The notes under the pieces: generated by a model
Seen by the model: only the letters and a program-made list of their open reading frames with translations
Databases searched by the model: none
What the model was told of the DNA's origin: nothing
Assembly: GCA_947644595.1 (NCBI GenBank)
Contig: CANSAE010000001.1
Span: 257,605 to 321,604, forward strand
Length of the DNA: 64,000 nucleotides
Direction of reading: 5' to 3'
DNA from: an uncultured Clostridia bacterium
GTDB taxonomy: Bacteria > Bacillota > Clostridia > Oscillospirales > Oscillospiraceae
Shown here: in pieces, positions 22,798 through 31,700 of the stretch
How positions within the stretch are numbered: the first letter of the stretch is position 1
How the letters are laid out: each line of letters starts with the position of its first letter
Program-made: the position numbers and the translations under genes

Positions 22798-23826
22798 CTA
22801 TCCCACAATCCTCATCACATCATTGAACATCACATATACCATCAGCGCCATGAGCAGCATCAGTCCCGCCGCATGCACATAGCCTTCGTATTTTGGGTCC
22901 GGACGGCGTTTGAAAATCTTCTCAATGGGCCACAGAAGCAGCATAATAAAAATCCGTCCGCCGTCCAGCGCAGGGATAGGCAACAAATTCATGACAGCCA
23001 GATTTACTGTAATCAGCGCTGTGATGTAAGTCAGATTTAAAATAGCCGCACGGATATTGACCGACTGCTTCCCTACATCGTTCATCACATCCACGATCCC
23101 AACAACACCGCTCAGATCACTGACTCCGTACCGGCCGGAGACCAAGTCTCCCAGGCTGACCCATACCATCCGCACAAAGCTGACAGACTGGTGCCATGCG
23201 TAGGCGATCTGTTCTGTCACACCATCGGTCAGCCGCAGATTCAAGCCATACAGCATCTGGCCTTCATAGGCAAGCCGGACCATGGGATAATCCTCCAATG
23301 TAACCAGCTGTCCGGCCCGTTCCACGGTAATATCATGAATTTGTCCTCTGTCAAGGAACATGGTCATATCGTCTTTCACGTATGTGCGGTGTCCATCCAC
23401 CTCTACAATGATATCCCCCACTTGAAGGCCGCCCGCCTCCTGATAAGGGCATCCATCCATGAAGCCGGTGATCTCCGTCGTTTGGGCCTGGCTTCCGCTG
23501 AGCACGAACAGAATCAACAAAAAGCCCAGCAGAAAGTTCATTCCCGCGCCGGCCACCAAAATCAACAGCTTTTTGGGCAGGCTTTGGTTGGGAAAGGCCC
23601 TGGGGTCATCTGAGGCCTCATCCTCCTCCATGGCGCAAAAGCCGCCGATGGGAAGCAGGCGCAGAGAATACAGTGTCTCCTTCCCCTGTTTTCTCAGCAG
23701 CTGAGGCCCCATACCAATGGAAAATTCCAATACGCGCACTCCACAGAGCTTCGCCGTGATAAAGTGGCCAAACTCATGTATGGCCACTAAAATTCCGAAA
23801 ATAAGAATCGCAATAAGGATATACAT
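22798..23826 (-). CDS. rseP: Site-2 intramembrane zinc protease (RIP metalloprotease)
   Basis: A 342-residue membrane protease: zinc motif HEFGH at residues 17-21 in the first membrane helix, a PDZ domain in the middle (GGLQVGDIIVEVDGH), and the third ligand motif in LPIPALDGGRIF near the C-terminus. RseP/RasP cleaves anti-sigma factors and signal-peptide remnants in the membrane. It lies between dxr and ispG, as in many Firmicutes, sharing a single base with dxr. Confidence 0.93.
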   Translation of the reverse strand: MYILIAILIFGILVAIHEFGHFITAKLCGVRVLEFSIGMGPQLLRKQGKETLYSLRLLPIGGFCAMEEDEASDDPRAFPNQSLPKKLLILVAGAGMNFLLGFLLILFVLSGSQAQTTEITGFMDGCPYQEAGGLQVGDIIVEVDGHRTYVKDDMTMFLDRGQIHDITVERAGQLVTLEDYPMVRLAYEGQMLYGLNLRLTDGVTEQIAYAWHQSVSFVRMVWVSLGDLVSGRYGVSDLSGVVGIVDVMNDVGKQSVNIRAAILNLTYITALITVNLAVMNLLPIPALDGGRIFIMLLLWPIEKIFKRRPDPKYEGYVHAAGLMLLMALMVYVMFNDVMRIVG

Positions 23827-24971
23827 CAGTTTACATGCTCCCTGACAAAAATACGTGCTTTTTGATCTGCTTCTAAAATCTCTTCCAAATCCGGCTTGGA
23901 GACAATCTCCATACCATCCAGCGCTCGGGCAACCTGTTCATAGATTTCCGTATACCCAAGCCGCTTCTGTAAAAACAGGGCAACCGCCACTTCGTTCGCC
24001 GCACTCAGGATCGTTGTCGCCGTACCGCCCCGGCGGGCACACTCCATAGCCAAGCCCAAGCACGGGACCTTTTCCAAGTCGGGTGCTTCAAAGGTCATTT
24101 TACCCAACGTTGTGAAATCCAGTCGTTCTGCGCAGGATCGTTTCCGGTCCGGCCAGGTCAGTGCCAATTGAATGGGCAGTCCCATATCCGGCACACCCAA
24201 CTGCGCGATCACCGTGCCATCGATCAGCTCTACCATAGAGTGTATGATGCTCTCTGGGTGGATGATGACTTGGATATCCTCCGGTGCGCAGCCGAACAGG
24301 TGCATGGCCTCAATATACTCAAGCCCTTTATTCATCATGGTTGCACTGTCCACGCTGATCTTTGCTCCCATACTCCAATTGGGGTGCTTCACAGCCTGTT
24401 CCGGCGTAATGTCCCAAAGTTCCGATATCGGCCGGCCTCGAAAAGGTCCGCCAGAACCGGTGAGCAGGATCTTATGTAATTCTGCCCGGTTTCTTCCGGT
24501 CAGGCACTGGAAGATCGCGGAATGCTCGGAATCCACGGGAATGATTTCAGCGCCCTGTTCCGCCGCCCGGGCCATGACTATCTCCCCGGCGCAGACCAGG
24601 GTTTCCTTATTTGCCAAGGCGATCCGCCGGCCGGTATCAATGGCCGCCAGTGTCGGCTTCAGGCCAATCGCCCCGGACACCGCCGTGACAACACAATCCG
24701 CAGAGGGAATCACGGCAGCTTCGATCAGCCCCGCTTCCCCACTCTCTACACGGATATCCGTATCCGTTAGCCGCTGCCGGAGCGCTTTTGCCGCAGTTTC
24801 ATCAAAAACCGCTACCAGCTCTGGGTGCAGGTCCCTTGCCTGCTGTTCTGCCAAGTCGATGCTCTTTTGCACAGAAATGGCCTTTACCGGGATACCGAGA
24901 TGCTTTGCCGCCGCGATGGTCTGTCTGCCGATAGAACCGGTAGAACCTAAAATTGAAATTGCATTGACCAT
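23826..24971 (-). CDS. dxr: 1-deoxy-D-xylulose-5-phosphate reductoisomerase
   Basis: About 381 residues; converts DXP to MEP with NADPH, second step of the MEP pathway. The NADPH-binding loop GSTGSIG is at residues 9-15; metal and substrate residues lie in VDSEHSAIFQ and SVDSATMMNKGLEYIEA. ATG 24971 is used (GAGGCGG upstream); the longer frame to 25001 would overlap cdsA. Part of the uppS-cdsA-dxr-rseP-ispG set. Confidence 0.95.
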   Translation of the reverse strand: MVNAISILGSTGSIGRQTIAAAKHLGIPVKAISVQKSIDLAEQQARDLHPELVAVFDETAAKALRQRLTDTDIRVESGEAGLIEAAVIPSADCVVTAVSGAIGLKPTLAAIDTGRRIALANKETLVCAGEIVMARAAEQGAEIIPVDSEHSAIFQCLTGRNRAELHKILLTGSGGPFRGRPISELWDITPEQAVKHPNWSMGAKISVDSATMMNKGLEYIEAMHLFGCAPEDIQVIIHPESIIHSMVELIDGTVIAQLGVPDMGLPIQLALTWPDRKRSCAERLDFTTLGKMTFEAPDLEKVPCLGLAMECARRGGTATTILSAANEVAVALFLQKRLGYTEIYEQVARALDGMEIVSKPDLEEILEADQKARIFVREHVN

Positions 24972-24979
24972 GATCCGCC

Positions 24980-25801
24980 TCACACTACCGCAGGGACCCA
25001 CATGAGCAAAAGCTCAAACAGGGGCGCAATGAATAACACGCTGTCAAATCGGTCCAGGATTCCTCCATGACCGGGAATAATCTTGCTGTAATCTTTGATT
25101 CCATACAGCCGCTTGATGGACGAAAACGCCAGGTCCCCAATCTGGCCAGCCAAACTGCCGAAAAATCCATAAATCGCCAGCACAAGAAAATCCACTGCAA
25201 ATCCGCAGGCCCGGAGTATAATTCCATAGATCAGCATAATCACAATTGTCGCAACAAATCCGCCGATGCTGCCTTCTATGGTTTTTTTCGGCGACAGCTT
25301 TGGCGCCAGTTTGTGTTTCCCCAGGTACAGTCCGGCAAAATAAGCGCCGGAATCGCTGGAAAACGCCGCCACGAACGGCATGAACAAATATACCGCACCA
25401 TGCTCATGCAACTGTCCCAGCCGGACTAGGGAGGTAAACAGCATGGAGAGAACAAAACCCGAAAACAGCACTTCCAGGACCGGCGTGAAATCCATAGCTT
25501 CGTCTCGCCAGAATGTGAGCATCAGTTCACCAAACATGACCAGCACCAGGGCCCACAGTACCAGCCGCTCCCCTATGTCATATGCTCCAAAGCCCGTGAA
25601 TAACGGAATGAGCACCGCACCCGCAGCGGCATAGCTGACGAAGCGCTGGGGCACATCCGGGTCTACACACCGCATCATCTCCCATGCCGCAACCGCAGCA
25701 ACCGCGCCAATGAGCAGGCCAAACAACCACATCGGCGCAAACAGGATCACCAAAATCAGGACAGGGATTCCCACAACGCCCACTAAAACCCTCGTTTTCA
25801 T
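24980..25801 (-). CDS. cdsA: Phosphatidate cytidylyltransferase
   Basis: A 273-residue integral membrane enzyme making CDP-diacylglycerol from phosphatidate and CTP for phospholipid synthesis. Several membrane segments; the family signature is near the C-terminus (SSIKRLYGIKDYSKIIPGHGGILDRFDS). The ATG at 25801 overlaps uppS by 4 nt; the long N-terminal extension possible up to 25927 lies within uppS and is a shadow. Confidence 0.94.
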   Translation of the reverse strand: MKTRVLVGVVGIPVLILVILFAPMWLFGLLIGAVAAVAAWEMMRCVDPDVPQRFVSYAAAGAVLIPLFTGFGAYDIGERLVLWALVLVMFGELMLTFWRDEAMDFTPVLEVLFSGFVLSMLFTSLVRLGQLHEHGAVYLFMPFVAAFSSDSGAYFAGLYLGKHKLAPKLSPKKTIEGSIGGFVATIVIMLIYGIILRACGFAVDFLVLAIYGFFGSLAGQIGDLAFSSIKRLYGIKDYSKIIPGHGGILDRFDSVLFIAPLFELLLMWVPAVV

Positions 25802-26547
25802 GCCTTTACCCCTCCAAATCTGCGGTCTCTGTGCTGATAATCCGCAATTGCACGGTCTATCTCTCTTTCTGTAAAATCCGGCCAGAGCGTATTTATAAAA
25901 TACCACTCCGTGTAAGCCGTCTGCCACATCAGGAAGTTGGACAACCGCAGTTCTCCTCCGGGCCGGATGAGTAGATCCGGGTCCGGAACATCTGCTGAGT
26001 ACAAATAGCGGGCAAAGCTTTCCTCCGTTAGTTCCGGAGCAGTGCCATTCCGGTATTCTTCCGCATATGTGCGCACTGCCCGGAGAATCTCATCCCGTCC
26101 GCCGTAATTCAGGCAGATATTCACTTGACAACCATCATAATGCCTGGAAATCTCCCTGGTACGGGCAATCAATTCCCGGAGTTTTGGGGACAACACACTC
26201 ACATCCCCGAAAAATTCCATTTTCACCTGATCCCGCTCCATGCGTTCAATAGCCTCATAGAGATATTTTTCCAGAAGGGACATGATGGTATCCACCTCCT
26301 GGGGCGGACGCTTCCAGTTTTCCGTAGAAAAGGCATACACTGTAAGGTATTCCAATCCAATATCTTTACAGTATGTAGCGATCCGGCGGAAGGTCTCCGC
26401 TCCGGCAGCATGCCCGGCAGTACGGGGCAATCCGCGTTTCTGTGCCCAGCGGCCGTTGCCGTCCAATATAATGGCAATGTGGCGGGGGAGGTTCGAAAAA
26501 TCGACCTCCTCCGCCTGCTTTGTTATTTTTTTCGAAAATAAACCCAT
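25798..26547 (-). CDS. uppS: Undecaprenyl diphosphate synthase (cis-prenyltransferase)
   Basis: About 249 residues; condenses IPP onto FPP to give the C55 lipid carrier for cell-wall synthesis. The family motif HIAIILDGNGRWAQKRGLPR near residue 25 has the catalytic Asp; the C-terminal RPGGELRLSNFLMWQTAYTEWYF is also typical. ATG 26547 is used; a TTG at 26565 is possible, and neither has a strong Shine-Dalgarno, suggesting coupling to frr, whose stop is 8 nt inside. Confidence 0.93.
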   Translation of the reverse strand: MGLFSKKITKQAEEVDFSNLPRHIAIILDGNGRWAQKRGLPRTAGHAAGAETFRRIATYCKDIGLEYLTVYAFSTENWKRPPQEVDTIMSLLEKYLYEAIERMERDQVKMEFFGDVSVLSPKLRELIARTREISRHYDGCQVNICLNYGGRDEILRAVRTYAEEYRNGTAPELTEESFARYLYSADVPDPDLLIRPGGELRLSNFLMWQTAYTEWYFINTLWPDFTEREIDRAIADYQHRDRRFGGVKA

Positions 26548-26554
26548 GATCTTA

Positions 26555-27106
26555 TTACAGCTCAAAGAGCTCTTTTTCCTTCTTATCAGTCATCTCATCG
26601 ACCTTTTTAATGTAATCATCCGTCAGCTTCTGGAGGTCCTTTTCCAAGCCCTTATAGTCATCTTCTGTAATTTCAGATGACTTCTGCTGCTTTTTGAATT
26701 TTTCCATAGCGTCCCGGCGGATATTACGCACCGCTACTTTAGCTTCCTCGCCATATTTTTTGACCTGCTTCGCCAGCTCTTTCCGGCGTTCCTCAGTCAG
26801 TTGAGGGAAAATGAGGCGAATGACTTTACCATCATTTTGCGGATTGATCCCCAATTCTGAAGCCAGGATCGCCCGCTCAATATCCCGCAGGACGCTTCCA
26901 TCCCAAGGCTGGATCATCAAAGTTCTTGGGTCCGGGCTGGATACGGATGCCACCTGCTGAATGGGCGTAGGTGAACCGTAATAGTCTACCTGGATCTGAT
27001 CCAGAACACCCGCATTGGCACGCCCGGCGCGGACCGTGGCAAACTGCTGCGCCAGGAAATCCAATGTGCGCTTCATCTTATCTTCGTATTCCCGCAATTC
27101 TGACAT
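26555..27106 (-). CDS. frr: Ribosome recycling factor
   Basis: A 183-residue protein, standard length, which with EF-G splits post-termination ribosomes. The conserved RAGRANAGVLDQI near residue 30 and the C-terminal long helices (EEAKVAVRNIRRDAMEKFKK) identify RRF. ATG 27106 has AGGAGG upstream. It follows pyrH, as in most bacteria; rpsB-tsf, which often precede pyrH, are 31 kb away here. Confidence 0.95.
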   Translation of the reverse strand: MSELREYEDKMKRTLDFLAQQFATVRAGRANAGVLDQIQVDYYGSPTPIQQVASVSSPDPRTLMIQPWDGSVLRDIERAILASELGINPQNDGKVIRLIFPQLTEERRKELAKQVKKYGEEAKVAVRNIRRDAMEKFKKQQKSSEITEDDYKGLEKDLQKLTDDYIKKVDEMTDKKEKELFEL

Positions 27107-27135
27107 GTTGATTCCTCCTGTACTTTTCCACTGTA

Positions 27136-27858
27136 TTATAAAATCACTGATGTTCCGATTTTCTTGCCGCAAACCACCTGCACGATATTCTCCGGCTGCT
27201 TCAGGGCAAACACTTCCACCGGAAGTTTATTTTCCATCGCCATGGATGTAGCGGCTGTATCCATGACCGCAAGATGCTTTGCCAGCACATCATCATAGGT
27301 AATGGTCTCATATTTTACAGCCATGGGGTCCTTGCGCGGGTCAGCCGAATAAACTCCATCAATATTTTTGGCAAGCAAAATCACATCCGCTTCGATTTCC
27401 AGCGCCCGCAGGACACCTGCCGTATCCGTGGTGAAGTATGGATTTCCGGTACCGCAGCCGAAAATAACAACTTTGCCCGCCTCCAAATAGCGCACAGCCT
27501 GGTCTCTGGACAGTGCCTCTCCAAAGCCCTGCATAGAAACGGCTGTCATCACCCGAGCATCCACACCGTTTTGCTCAAATACATCGGACAGTGCCAATGC
27601 GTTCATCACCGTTGCCAGCATTCCCATACGGTCTGCGCGGGAACGTTCCATCTTTCCTTCCCCGTTTTTCACGCCCCGCCAGAAATTGCCGCCGCCTACA
27701 ACGATGCCCACCTGTACGCCCATGTTCAGGCAGTTCTTAACGGAAAGGCATACCTCTTTCATCACGGAAAAATCCAGCCCGGTCCCTTTTTCCCCGGACA
27801 GCGCTTCCCCGGAAAGCTTCAACAAAACCCGGCGATAGACCGGTTTTTCCTGTTCCAC
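27136..27858 (-). CDS. pyrH: UMP kinase
   Basis: A 240-residue hexameric UMP kinase of the amino-acid-kinase fold: RVLLKLSGEALSG at the N-terminus binds phosphate, GVQVGIVVGGGNFWRG and the Asp-rich nucleotide site (GVYSADPRKDP) follow. It makes UDP for nucleic acid and cell-wall precursors. GTG start with GGAGGG upstream. First gene of the eight-gene operon running to polC. Confidence 0.95.
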   Translation of the reverse strand: MEQEKPVYRRVLLKLSGEALSGEKGTGLDFSVMKEVCLSVKNCLNMGVQVGIVVGGGNFWRGVKNGEGKMERSRADRMGMLATVMNALALSDVFEQNGVDARVMTAVSMQGFGEALSRDQAVRYLEAGKVVIFGCGTGNPYFTTDTAGVLRALEIEADVILLAKNIDGVYSADPRKDPMAVKYETITYDDVLAKHLAVMDTAATSMAMENKLPVEVFALKQPENIVQVVCGKKIGTSVIL

Positions 27859-27893
27859 TGCGATCCCTCCTCACTTTCTTGCAATCTTATCCT

Positions 27894-27921
27894 ATTTTAC
27901 CACAGATTTGGCACATTGCAA
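27894..27921 (-). promoter_or_regulatory. Promoter of the pyrH-polC operon
   Basis: Minus strand TTGCAA (27921-27916), 16-nt spacer, TAAAAT (27899-27894). TTGCAA is self-complementary and lies between two divergent genes. Confidence 0.5.
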
Positions 27922-27948
27922 ACGACAAATTTCACTTTACCGAAAGTT

Positions 27949-27954
27949 TATAAT
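27949..27954 (+). promoter_or_regulatory. -10 element upstream of spoIIGA
   Basis: TATAAT just before the spoIIGA ATG. No good -35 at 17 nt. Weak Spo0A-box-like strings lie upstream (complement of TGTCGTT at 27923-27929; TACCGAA at 27939), in line with the Spo0A-activated, wide-spaced spoIIG promoter of Bacillus, but matches are only 5 of 7. The start site would fall at or inside the ATG, so this assignment is weak. Confidence 0.3.
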
Positions 27955-27960
27955 GAGTTC

Positions 27961-28791
27961 ATGGAAATCATTTATATTGACCAGTTGTTTTTGATCAACT
28001 TCATCATTGATTACTTTACTCTTTTATGTGCGGGAAAGGTAGCATCCGCCGTGATCCGCCGCATTCCTATCGCGCTGGCAGCAGCGCTGGGCGGGATGTA
28101 TGCCTGTGTATGCGTACTGCCGGCCTGGGGCTTTGCGTTGCATCCCGTAGTCAAGCTGGCTGCCGGCGGACTGATGTGCCTGATTGCCTTTGGCAAGGAA
28201 CGGCAGCTTCTGCGCTGCTCGGCGGTGTTTTTTCTGGTATCCGCCGGATTCGGCGGATTGGTATGGGCGGTATCTATGTTCGGCGGCTATGACCTTTCCG
28301 GGAAAACCATATATCTGCCGTTAAATTGGAAGGTACTGGTGCTCTCCTTCGCGGCGGCGTATGTGCTCATCTCTGTATTGTTCCGGCGCTTTGACTCCGT
28401 TGCCCGGCAGGAAATTTCCACTGCCAAAGTATCTCTCGGGGGAAAAACCGCGGAATTTTCAGTACTTCGGGATACCGGAAACAGCCTGTTCGACCCCATC
28501 AGCAATGAGAGTGTGATGGTCTGCCAACAGGAAGTACTGGCTCCACTCTTCTCTGACACACAGAAGGGTCTGAGCGGCGATGCGGCGGAAGTAATCGAAT
28601 TACTTTCTCATGTACCAGAGTTGGCCGGGAAGCTGCGGCTCATTCCATACAGCAGCGTAGGCGGGACGGGAATGCTTCCCGCTTTTCGCCCGGACAGTCT
28701 CTCCATCGGCGGAAAAGCCGTATCTGGAACAGTCGTCGCTATGGCCGACGCAGCATTCAGTACATACGGAGAATATCAGGGAATTTATTAG
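27961..28791 (+). CDS. spoIIGA: Sigma-E processing aspartic peptidase SpoIIGA
   Basis: A 276-residue protein with five N-terminal membrane segments and a C-terminal protease domain whose catalytic Asp is in LRDTGNS (Asp171). It cleaves pro-sigma-E in the mother-cell membrane after a signal from the forespore (SpoIIR). ATG 27961 begins [21 protein letters not shown], the usual start; the longer open frame upstream is not coding. sigE follows 10 nt later. Confidence 0.93.
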   Translation: MEIIYIDQLFLINFIIDYFTLLCAGKVASAVIRRIPIALAAALGGMYACVCVLPAWGFALHPVVKLAAGGLMCLIAFGKERQLLRCSAVFFLVSAGFGGLVWAVSMFGGYDLSGKTIYLPLNWKVLVLSFAAAYVLISVLFRRFDSVARQEISTAKVSLGGKTAEFSVLRDTGNSLFDPISNESVMVCQQEVLAPLFSDTQKGLSGDAAEVIELLSHVPELAGKLRLIPYSSVGGTGMLPAFRPDSLSIGGKAVSGTVVAMADAAFSTYGEYQGIY

Positions 28792-28801
28792 GAGGTTTAC
28801 T

Positions 28802-29524
28802 ATGCTGAAATCGTTGAAAATCAAGTTCCGCCTCTGGCGATGGAAATTACTCATGGGTGCCGGGAAACTGCCCGCTGTTCTGTATATCGGCGGCAGCGAC
28901 GTGCTCCCTCCCCCCTTGGCAAAGGAGCAGGAAGAGACCGCAATCAGGGGATTGTCCCAGGGAGATGCCAACAGCAAGCAATTGCTCATTGAGCATAATC
29001 TGCGGCTGGTGGTGTACATTGCCAAGCGCTTCGAGAACACAGGCATTGGCCTTGAGGACCTCATTTCATTGGGGACCATTGGACTCATTAAAGCAGTAAA
29101 TACATTCAATGCCGATAAAAATATCAAGCTGGCAACCTACGCTTCCCGGTGCATTGAAAACGAGATTTTAATGTATTTACGGAAAACCAATAATCAAAAA
29201 ACAGAAATCAGCTTTGATGAGCCGCTGAATACGGACTGGGACGGGAATGAATTGCTTTTGTCTGACATCTTAGGCACCGATGATGACGAAGTCTGCCGTC
29301 CCCTGGAGGACGATGCTGACCGGCAGATGCTCCGGGAATCCATCGCCACACTGTCCGACCGGGAACGGACCATTATTGAACTGCGCTTTGGCTTGGGCGG
29401 ACATAATGAGTACACGCAAAAGGAAGTGGCGCAGATCATGGGCATCTCCCAAAGCTATATCAGCCGGCTAGAAAAGCGAACCATCGGACGATTACGCCGG
29501 GAAATGGTAAAGCGGATGCAGTGA
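28802..29524 (+). CDS. sigE: RNA polymerase sigma-E (mother-cell sporulation)
   Basis: A 240-residue sigma factor with an N-terminal pro-sequence of about 25 residues (basic and hydrophobic, [17 protein letters not shown]) removed by SpoIIGA. Region 2 includes [20 protein letters not shown], region 4 has [22 protein letters not shown]. Its targets in this window probably include the spoIIIAC-AH operon. Unlike in Bacillus, sigG does not follow; it lies 25 kb away. Confidence 0.95.
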   Translation: MLKSLKIKFRLWRWKLLMGAGKLPAVLYIGGSDVLPPPLAKEQEETAIRGLSQGDANSKQLLIEHNLRLVVYIAKRFENTGIGLEDLISLGTIGLIKAVNTFNADKNIKLATYASRCIENEILMYLRKTNNQKTEISFDEPLNTDWDGNELLLSDILGTDDDEVCRPLEDDADRQMLRESIATLSDRERTIIELRFGLGGHNEYTQKEVAQIMGISQSYISRLEKRTIGRLRREMVKRMQ

Positions 29525-29558
29525 AAATTTCCCGGTACAGCCGTACCGGGAAATTTTT
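29525..29558 (+). terminator. Terminator after sigE
   Basis: Perfect 14-bp stem AAATTTCCCGGTAC / GTACCGGGAAATTT with a 4-nt loop, then TTGA; strong. Confidence 0.8.
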
Positions 29559-29561
29559 GAT

Positions 29562-29720
29562 TCAGTGTCTGATGTAAGCGTTAAAAATACTTACCAAATA
29601 AGTTAAACAGAAAAATCCGAGTAATACGGTTTGCGAATATAGACGGATTAGGATATCATATCCATTGGATAAACGCACCTTGTAAACTCTGCATTCTTGT
29701 TTTGGGATCTTGGAGAACAT
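29562..29720 (-). CDS. Small predicted membrane protein
   Basis: A 52-residue ORF: basic N-terminal half (KIPKQECRVYKVRLSNGYD) and a hydrophobic C-terminal segment (TVLLGFFCLTYLVSIFNAYI). No good Shine-Dalgarno is seen at the ATG, so the call is uncertain. It follows another small membrane-protein ORF on the same strand. Confidence 0.35.
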   Translation of the reverse strand: MFSKIPKQECRVYKVRLSNGYDILIRLYSQTVLLGFFCLTYLVSIFNAYIRH

Positions 29721-29756
29721 ACATACCCGGACAATGCATAGCGCAAATAGAAAAAA

Positions 29757-29891
29757 TTACACGACACCTATCACATGGATGCCAAAGTCATTTGAAACCA
29801 CCCGCGCAATCGAAGCGCCGACGAAAATCGACCCAAGCCAGGCAAGCAAAATAATGATTCCCAGACGGTCGACGAACTGCTGCTTTTTCAT
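29757..29891 (-). CDS. Small single-span membrane protein
   Basis: A 44-residue ORF from ATG 29891 with GAGGTG 5 nt upstream. MKKQQFVDRLG then a hydrophobic helix (IIILLAWLGSIFVGASIA) and a short tail. The strong ribosome-binding site and clean topology support a real gene; no family recognised. It sits in the 540-nt gap between sigE and the ABC-F gene, otherwise empty apart from the sigE terminator and the ABC-F promoter. Confidence 0.5.
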   Translation of the reverse strand: MKKQQFVDRLGIIILLAWLGSIFVGASIARVVSNDFGIHVIGVV

Positions 29892-30014
29892 GTGTCCACC
29901 TCAACTTTTTGCTATTTTGCCTGTTTTTCCCAGTGATTACAAGAATCTTCGCACCAAAAAGGCGATATTTCTTAAAAAAGAAAAATTTTACTATGTTTTC
30001 CCAGTTTCCTATGC

Positions 30015-30020
30015 TATAAT
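30015..30020 (+). promoter_or_regulatory. -10 element upstream of ABC-F gene
   Basis: TATAAT 44 nt before the ATG at 30064; the -35 region is poor (TATGTT/ATGTTT). Confidence 0.4.
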
Positions 30021-30063
30021 TTTAAATTGTGAAAATTTGAAATTCCCGTTTTTGGAGGAACGT

Positions 30064-31662
30064 ATGATTACAGTAGAAAATCTAACCATGCAATTTGGCG
30101 GCTCCGTGCTGTTTTCCAAGGTGGACCTGCAATTTACCGCTGGTAACTGCTACGGCATTATCGGTGCCAACGGAGCAGGAAAATCCACCTTTATCAAGAT
30201 TTTGTCCGGGGAGTTGGAGCCCACCTCCGGCGGCGTGCATATTGACCCCAAAATGCGGATGTCCGTGTTGAAGCAGAACCAGTTCATGTATGACGAGTAC
30301 ACAGTCATGGACACTGTCATCATGGGCAATCAGCGGCTGTATGACTGTGGCAAGGAAAAAGACGCTATTTATATGAAAGAGGACTTCACCGATGAGGACG
30401 GTCTGCGAGCCGCCGAGTTGGAAGAGGAATTCGCGGAGCTGGGCGGCTGGGAAGCGGAATCCGACGCCAGTAAGCTCTTGCAGGGGCTGGGTATCTCCCC
30501 CGATATGCACGAAACGTTGATGGCAGATATGGATCCCCGGCTGAAGTTCAAAGTTCTGCTGGCCCAGGCACTGTTCGGCAATCCTGACATCATTTTGCTG
30601 GACGAGCCCACCAACAACCTGGACTTGCAGTCTGTGGTCTGGCTGGAGGACTTCCTCATGGACTATGAGGGCACTGTGCTGGTGGTGAGCCACGACCGGT
30701 ACTTCCTGAACAACGTTTGTACCCACATTGTGGACATCGACTACGGCAAAATTAAGATGTATGTGGGCAACTACGATTTCTGGTATGAGTCCAGCCAGCT
30801 CATGCAAAAGCTGATGAAGGACCAGAACAAAAAAGCAGAGCAGAAGATCGAGGAACTGCAGACCTTCATCCGCCGGTTCTCTGCCAATAAGTCTAAGTCC
30901 CGGCAGGCGACCTCCCGCCGGAAGCTGCTGGACAAACTGACGGTGGAGGAAATGCCCGCGTCCAGCCGACGGTATCCCTGGGTAGGCTTCAAAGCCGAAC
31001 GGGAACCCGGCAAGGACCGCCTGTTCGTCACGGAAATCAGCAAGACTGTGGACGGCGTGAAGCTGCTGGACAATGTCAGCTTCATCATGAACAAGGAAGA
31101 TAAAATTGCCGTCATCGGCCGCAATGAATTGGCCGTGACCATGCTGTTTAAGATTTTGATGGGCGAAGAAGAGCCGGATTCCGGCAGCATCAAATGGGGT
31201 GTTTCCACCACCCAGACCTACTGTCCCACAGACAACAGCGAATACTTTGATAACTGCGACTATGACCTCATCGACTGGATGCGCCAGTTTTCCGAGGACA
31301 AGCGAGAAAGCTATCTGCGCACCTTCCTCGGCCGGATGCTCTTTTCCGGGGACGATGTGTACAAGCAGGTAAAAGTCCTGTCCGGCGGCGAGAAGGTGCG
31401 GTGTATGCTCAGCAAAATGATGCTCTCCGGCGCCAATGTACTGCTGTTCGACCAGCCCACGAACCACCTCGATTTGGAAAGCATCGCCGCGCTGAACAAC
31501 GGCATGGAGGCGTTCCCCTACAATATTATCTTCTCCTCCCATGACCACCAGTTGACCCAGACCGTGGCCAACCGCATCATCGACATTCAGGATGACGGCA
31601 CCATCATTGACAAGATGTGCTCTTATGATGACTACATGCACCTGTTCGGGGAAAAAGAATAA
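30064..31662 (+). CDS. ABC-F family ATPase with degenerate second site
   Basis: A 532-residue soluble protein with two ABC domains and no membrane part. Domain 1 is intact: Walker A GANGAGKST (34-42), Walker B IILLDEPTNNLD. The linker carries a basic stretch (RRFSANKSKSRQATSRRKLLDKL) that would enter the ribosome E site. Domain 2 has GRNELAVTM where the Walker A GxxxxGK(S/T) is expected, so the Lys is missing, and LLFDQPTNHLD where the catalytic Glu is Gln. The signature LSGGEKVR is kept. It most resembles YbiT-type translation factors; antibiotic resistance is possible but not supported directly. Start is ATG 30064, not the longer frame. Confidence 0.85.
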   Translation: MITVENLTMQFGGSVLFSKVDLQFTAGNCYGIIGANGAGKSTFIKILSGELEPTSGGVHIDPKMRMSVLKQNQFMYDEYTVMDTVIMGNQRLYDCGKEKDAIYMKEDFTDEDGLRAAELEEEFAELGGWEAESDASKLLQGLGISPDMHETLMADMDPRLKFKVLLAQALFGNPDIILLDEPTNNLDLQSVVWLEDFLMDYEGTVLVVSHDRYFLNNVCTHIVDIDYGKIKMYVGNYDFWYESSQLMQKLMKDQNKKAEQKIEELQTFIRRFSANKSKSRQATSRRKLLDKLTVEEMPASSRRYPWVGFKAEREPGKDRLFVTEISKTVDGVKLLDNVSFIMNKEDKIAVIGRNELAVTMLFKILMGEEEPDSGSIKWGVSTTQTYCPTDNSEYFDNCDYDLIDWMRQFSEDKRESYLRTFLGRMLFSGDDVYKQVKVLSGGEKVRCMLSKMMLSGANVLLFDQPTNHLDLESIAALNNGMEAFPYNIIFSSHDHQLTQTVANRIIDIQDDGTIIDKMCSYDDYMHLFGEKE

Positions 31663-31666
31663 CACA

Positions 31667-31700
31667 AAAGCGGAAAGCAATTTGCTTTCCGCTTTATTTT
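31667..31700. terminator. Bidirectional terminator after ABC-F gene
   Basis: Perfect stem AAAGCGGAAAGC / GCTTTCCGCTTT followed by ATTTTATAT; serves the ABC-F gene and, on the other strand, the gene ending at 31694. Confidence 0.75.

Noticed and set aside
30082..31680. 532-residue minus-strand open frame over the ABC-F gene
   Set aside because: Exact antisense of the ABC-F gene; low-complexity His/Val/Gln composition and no ribosome-binding site.
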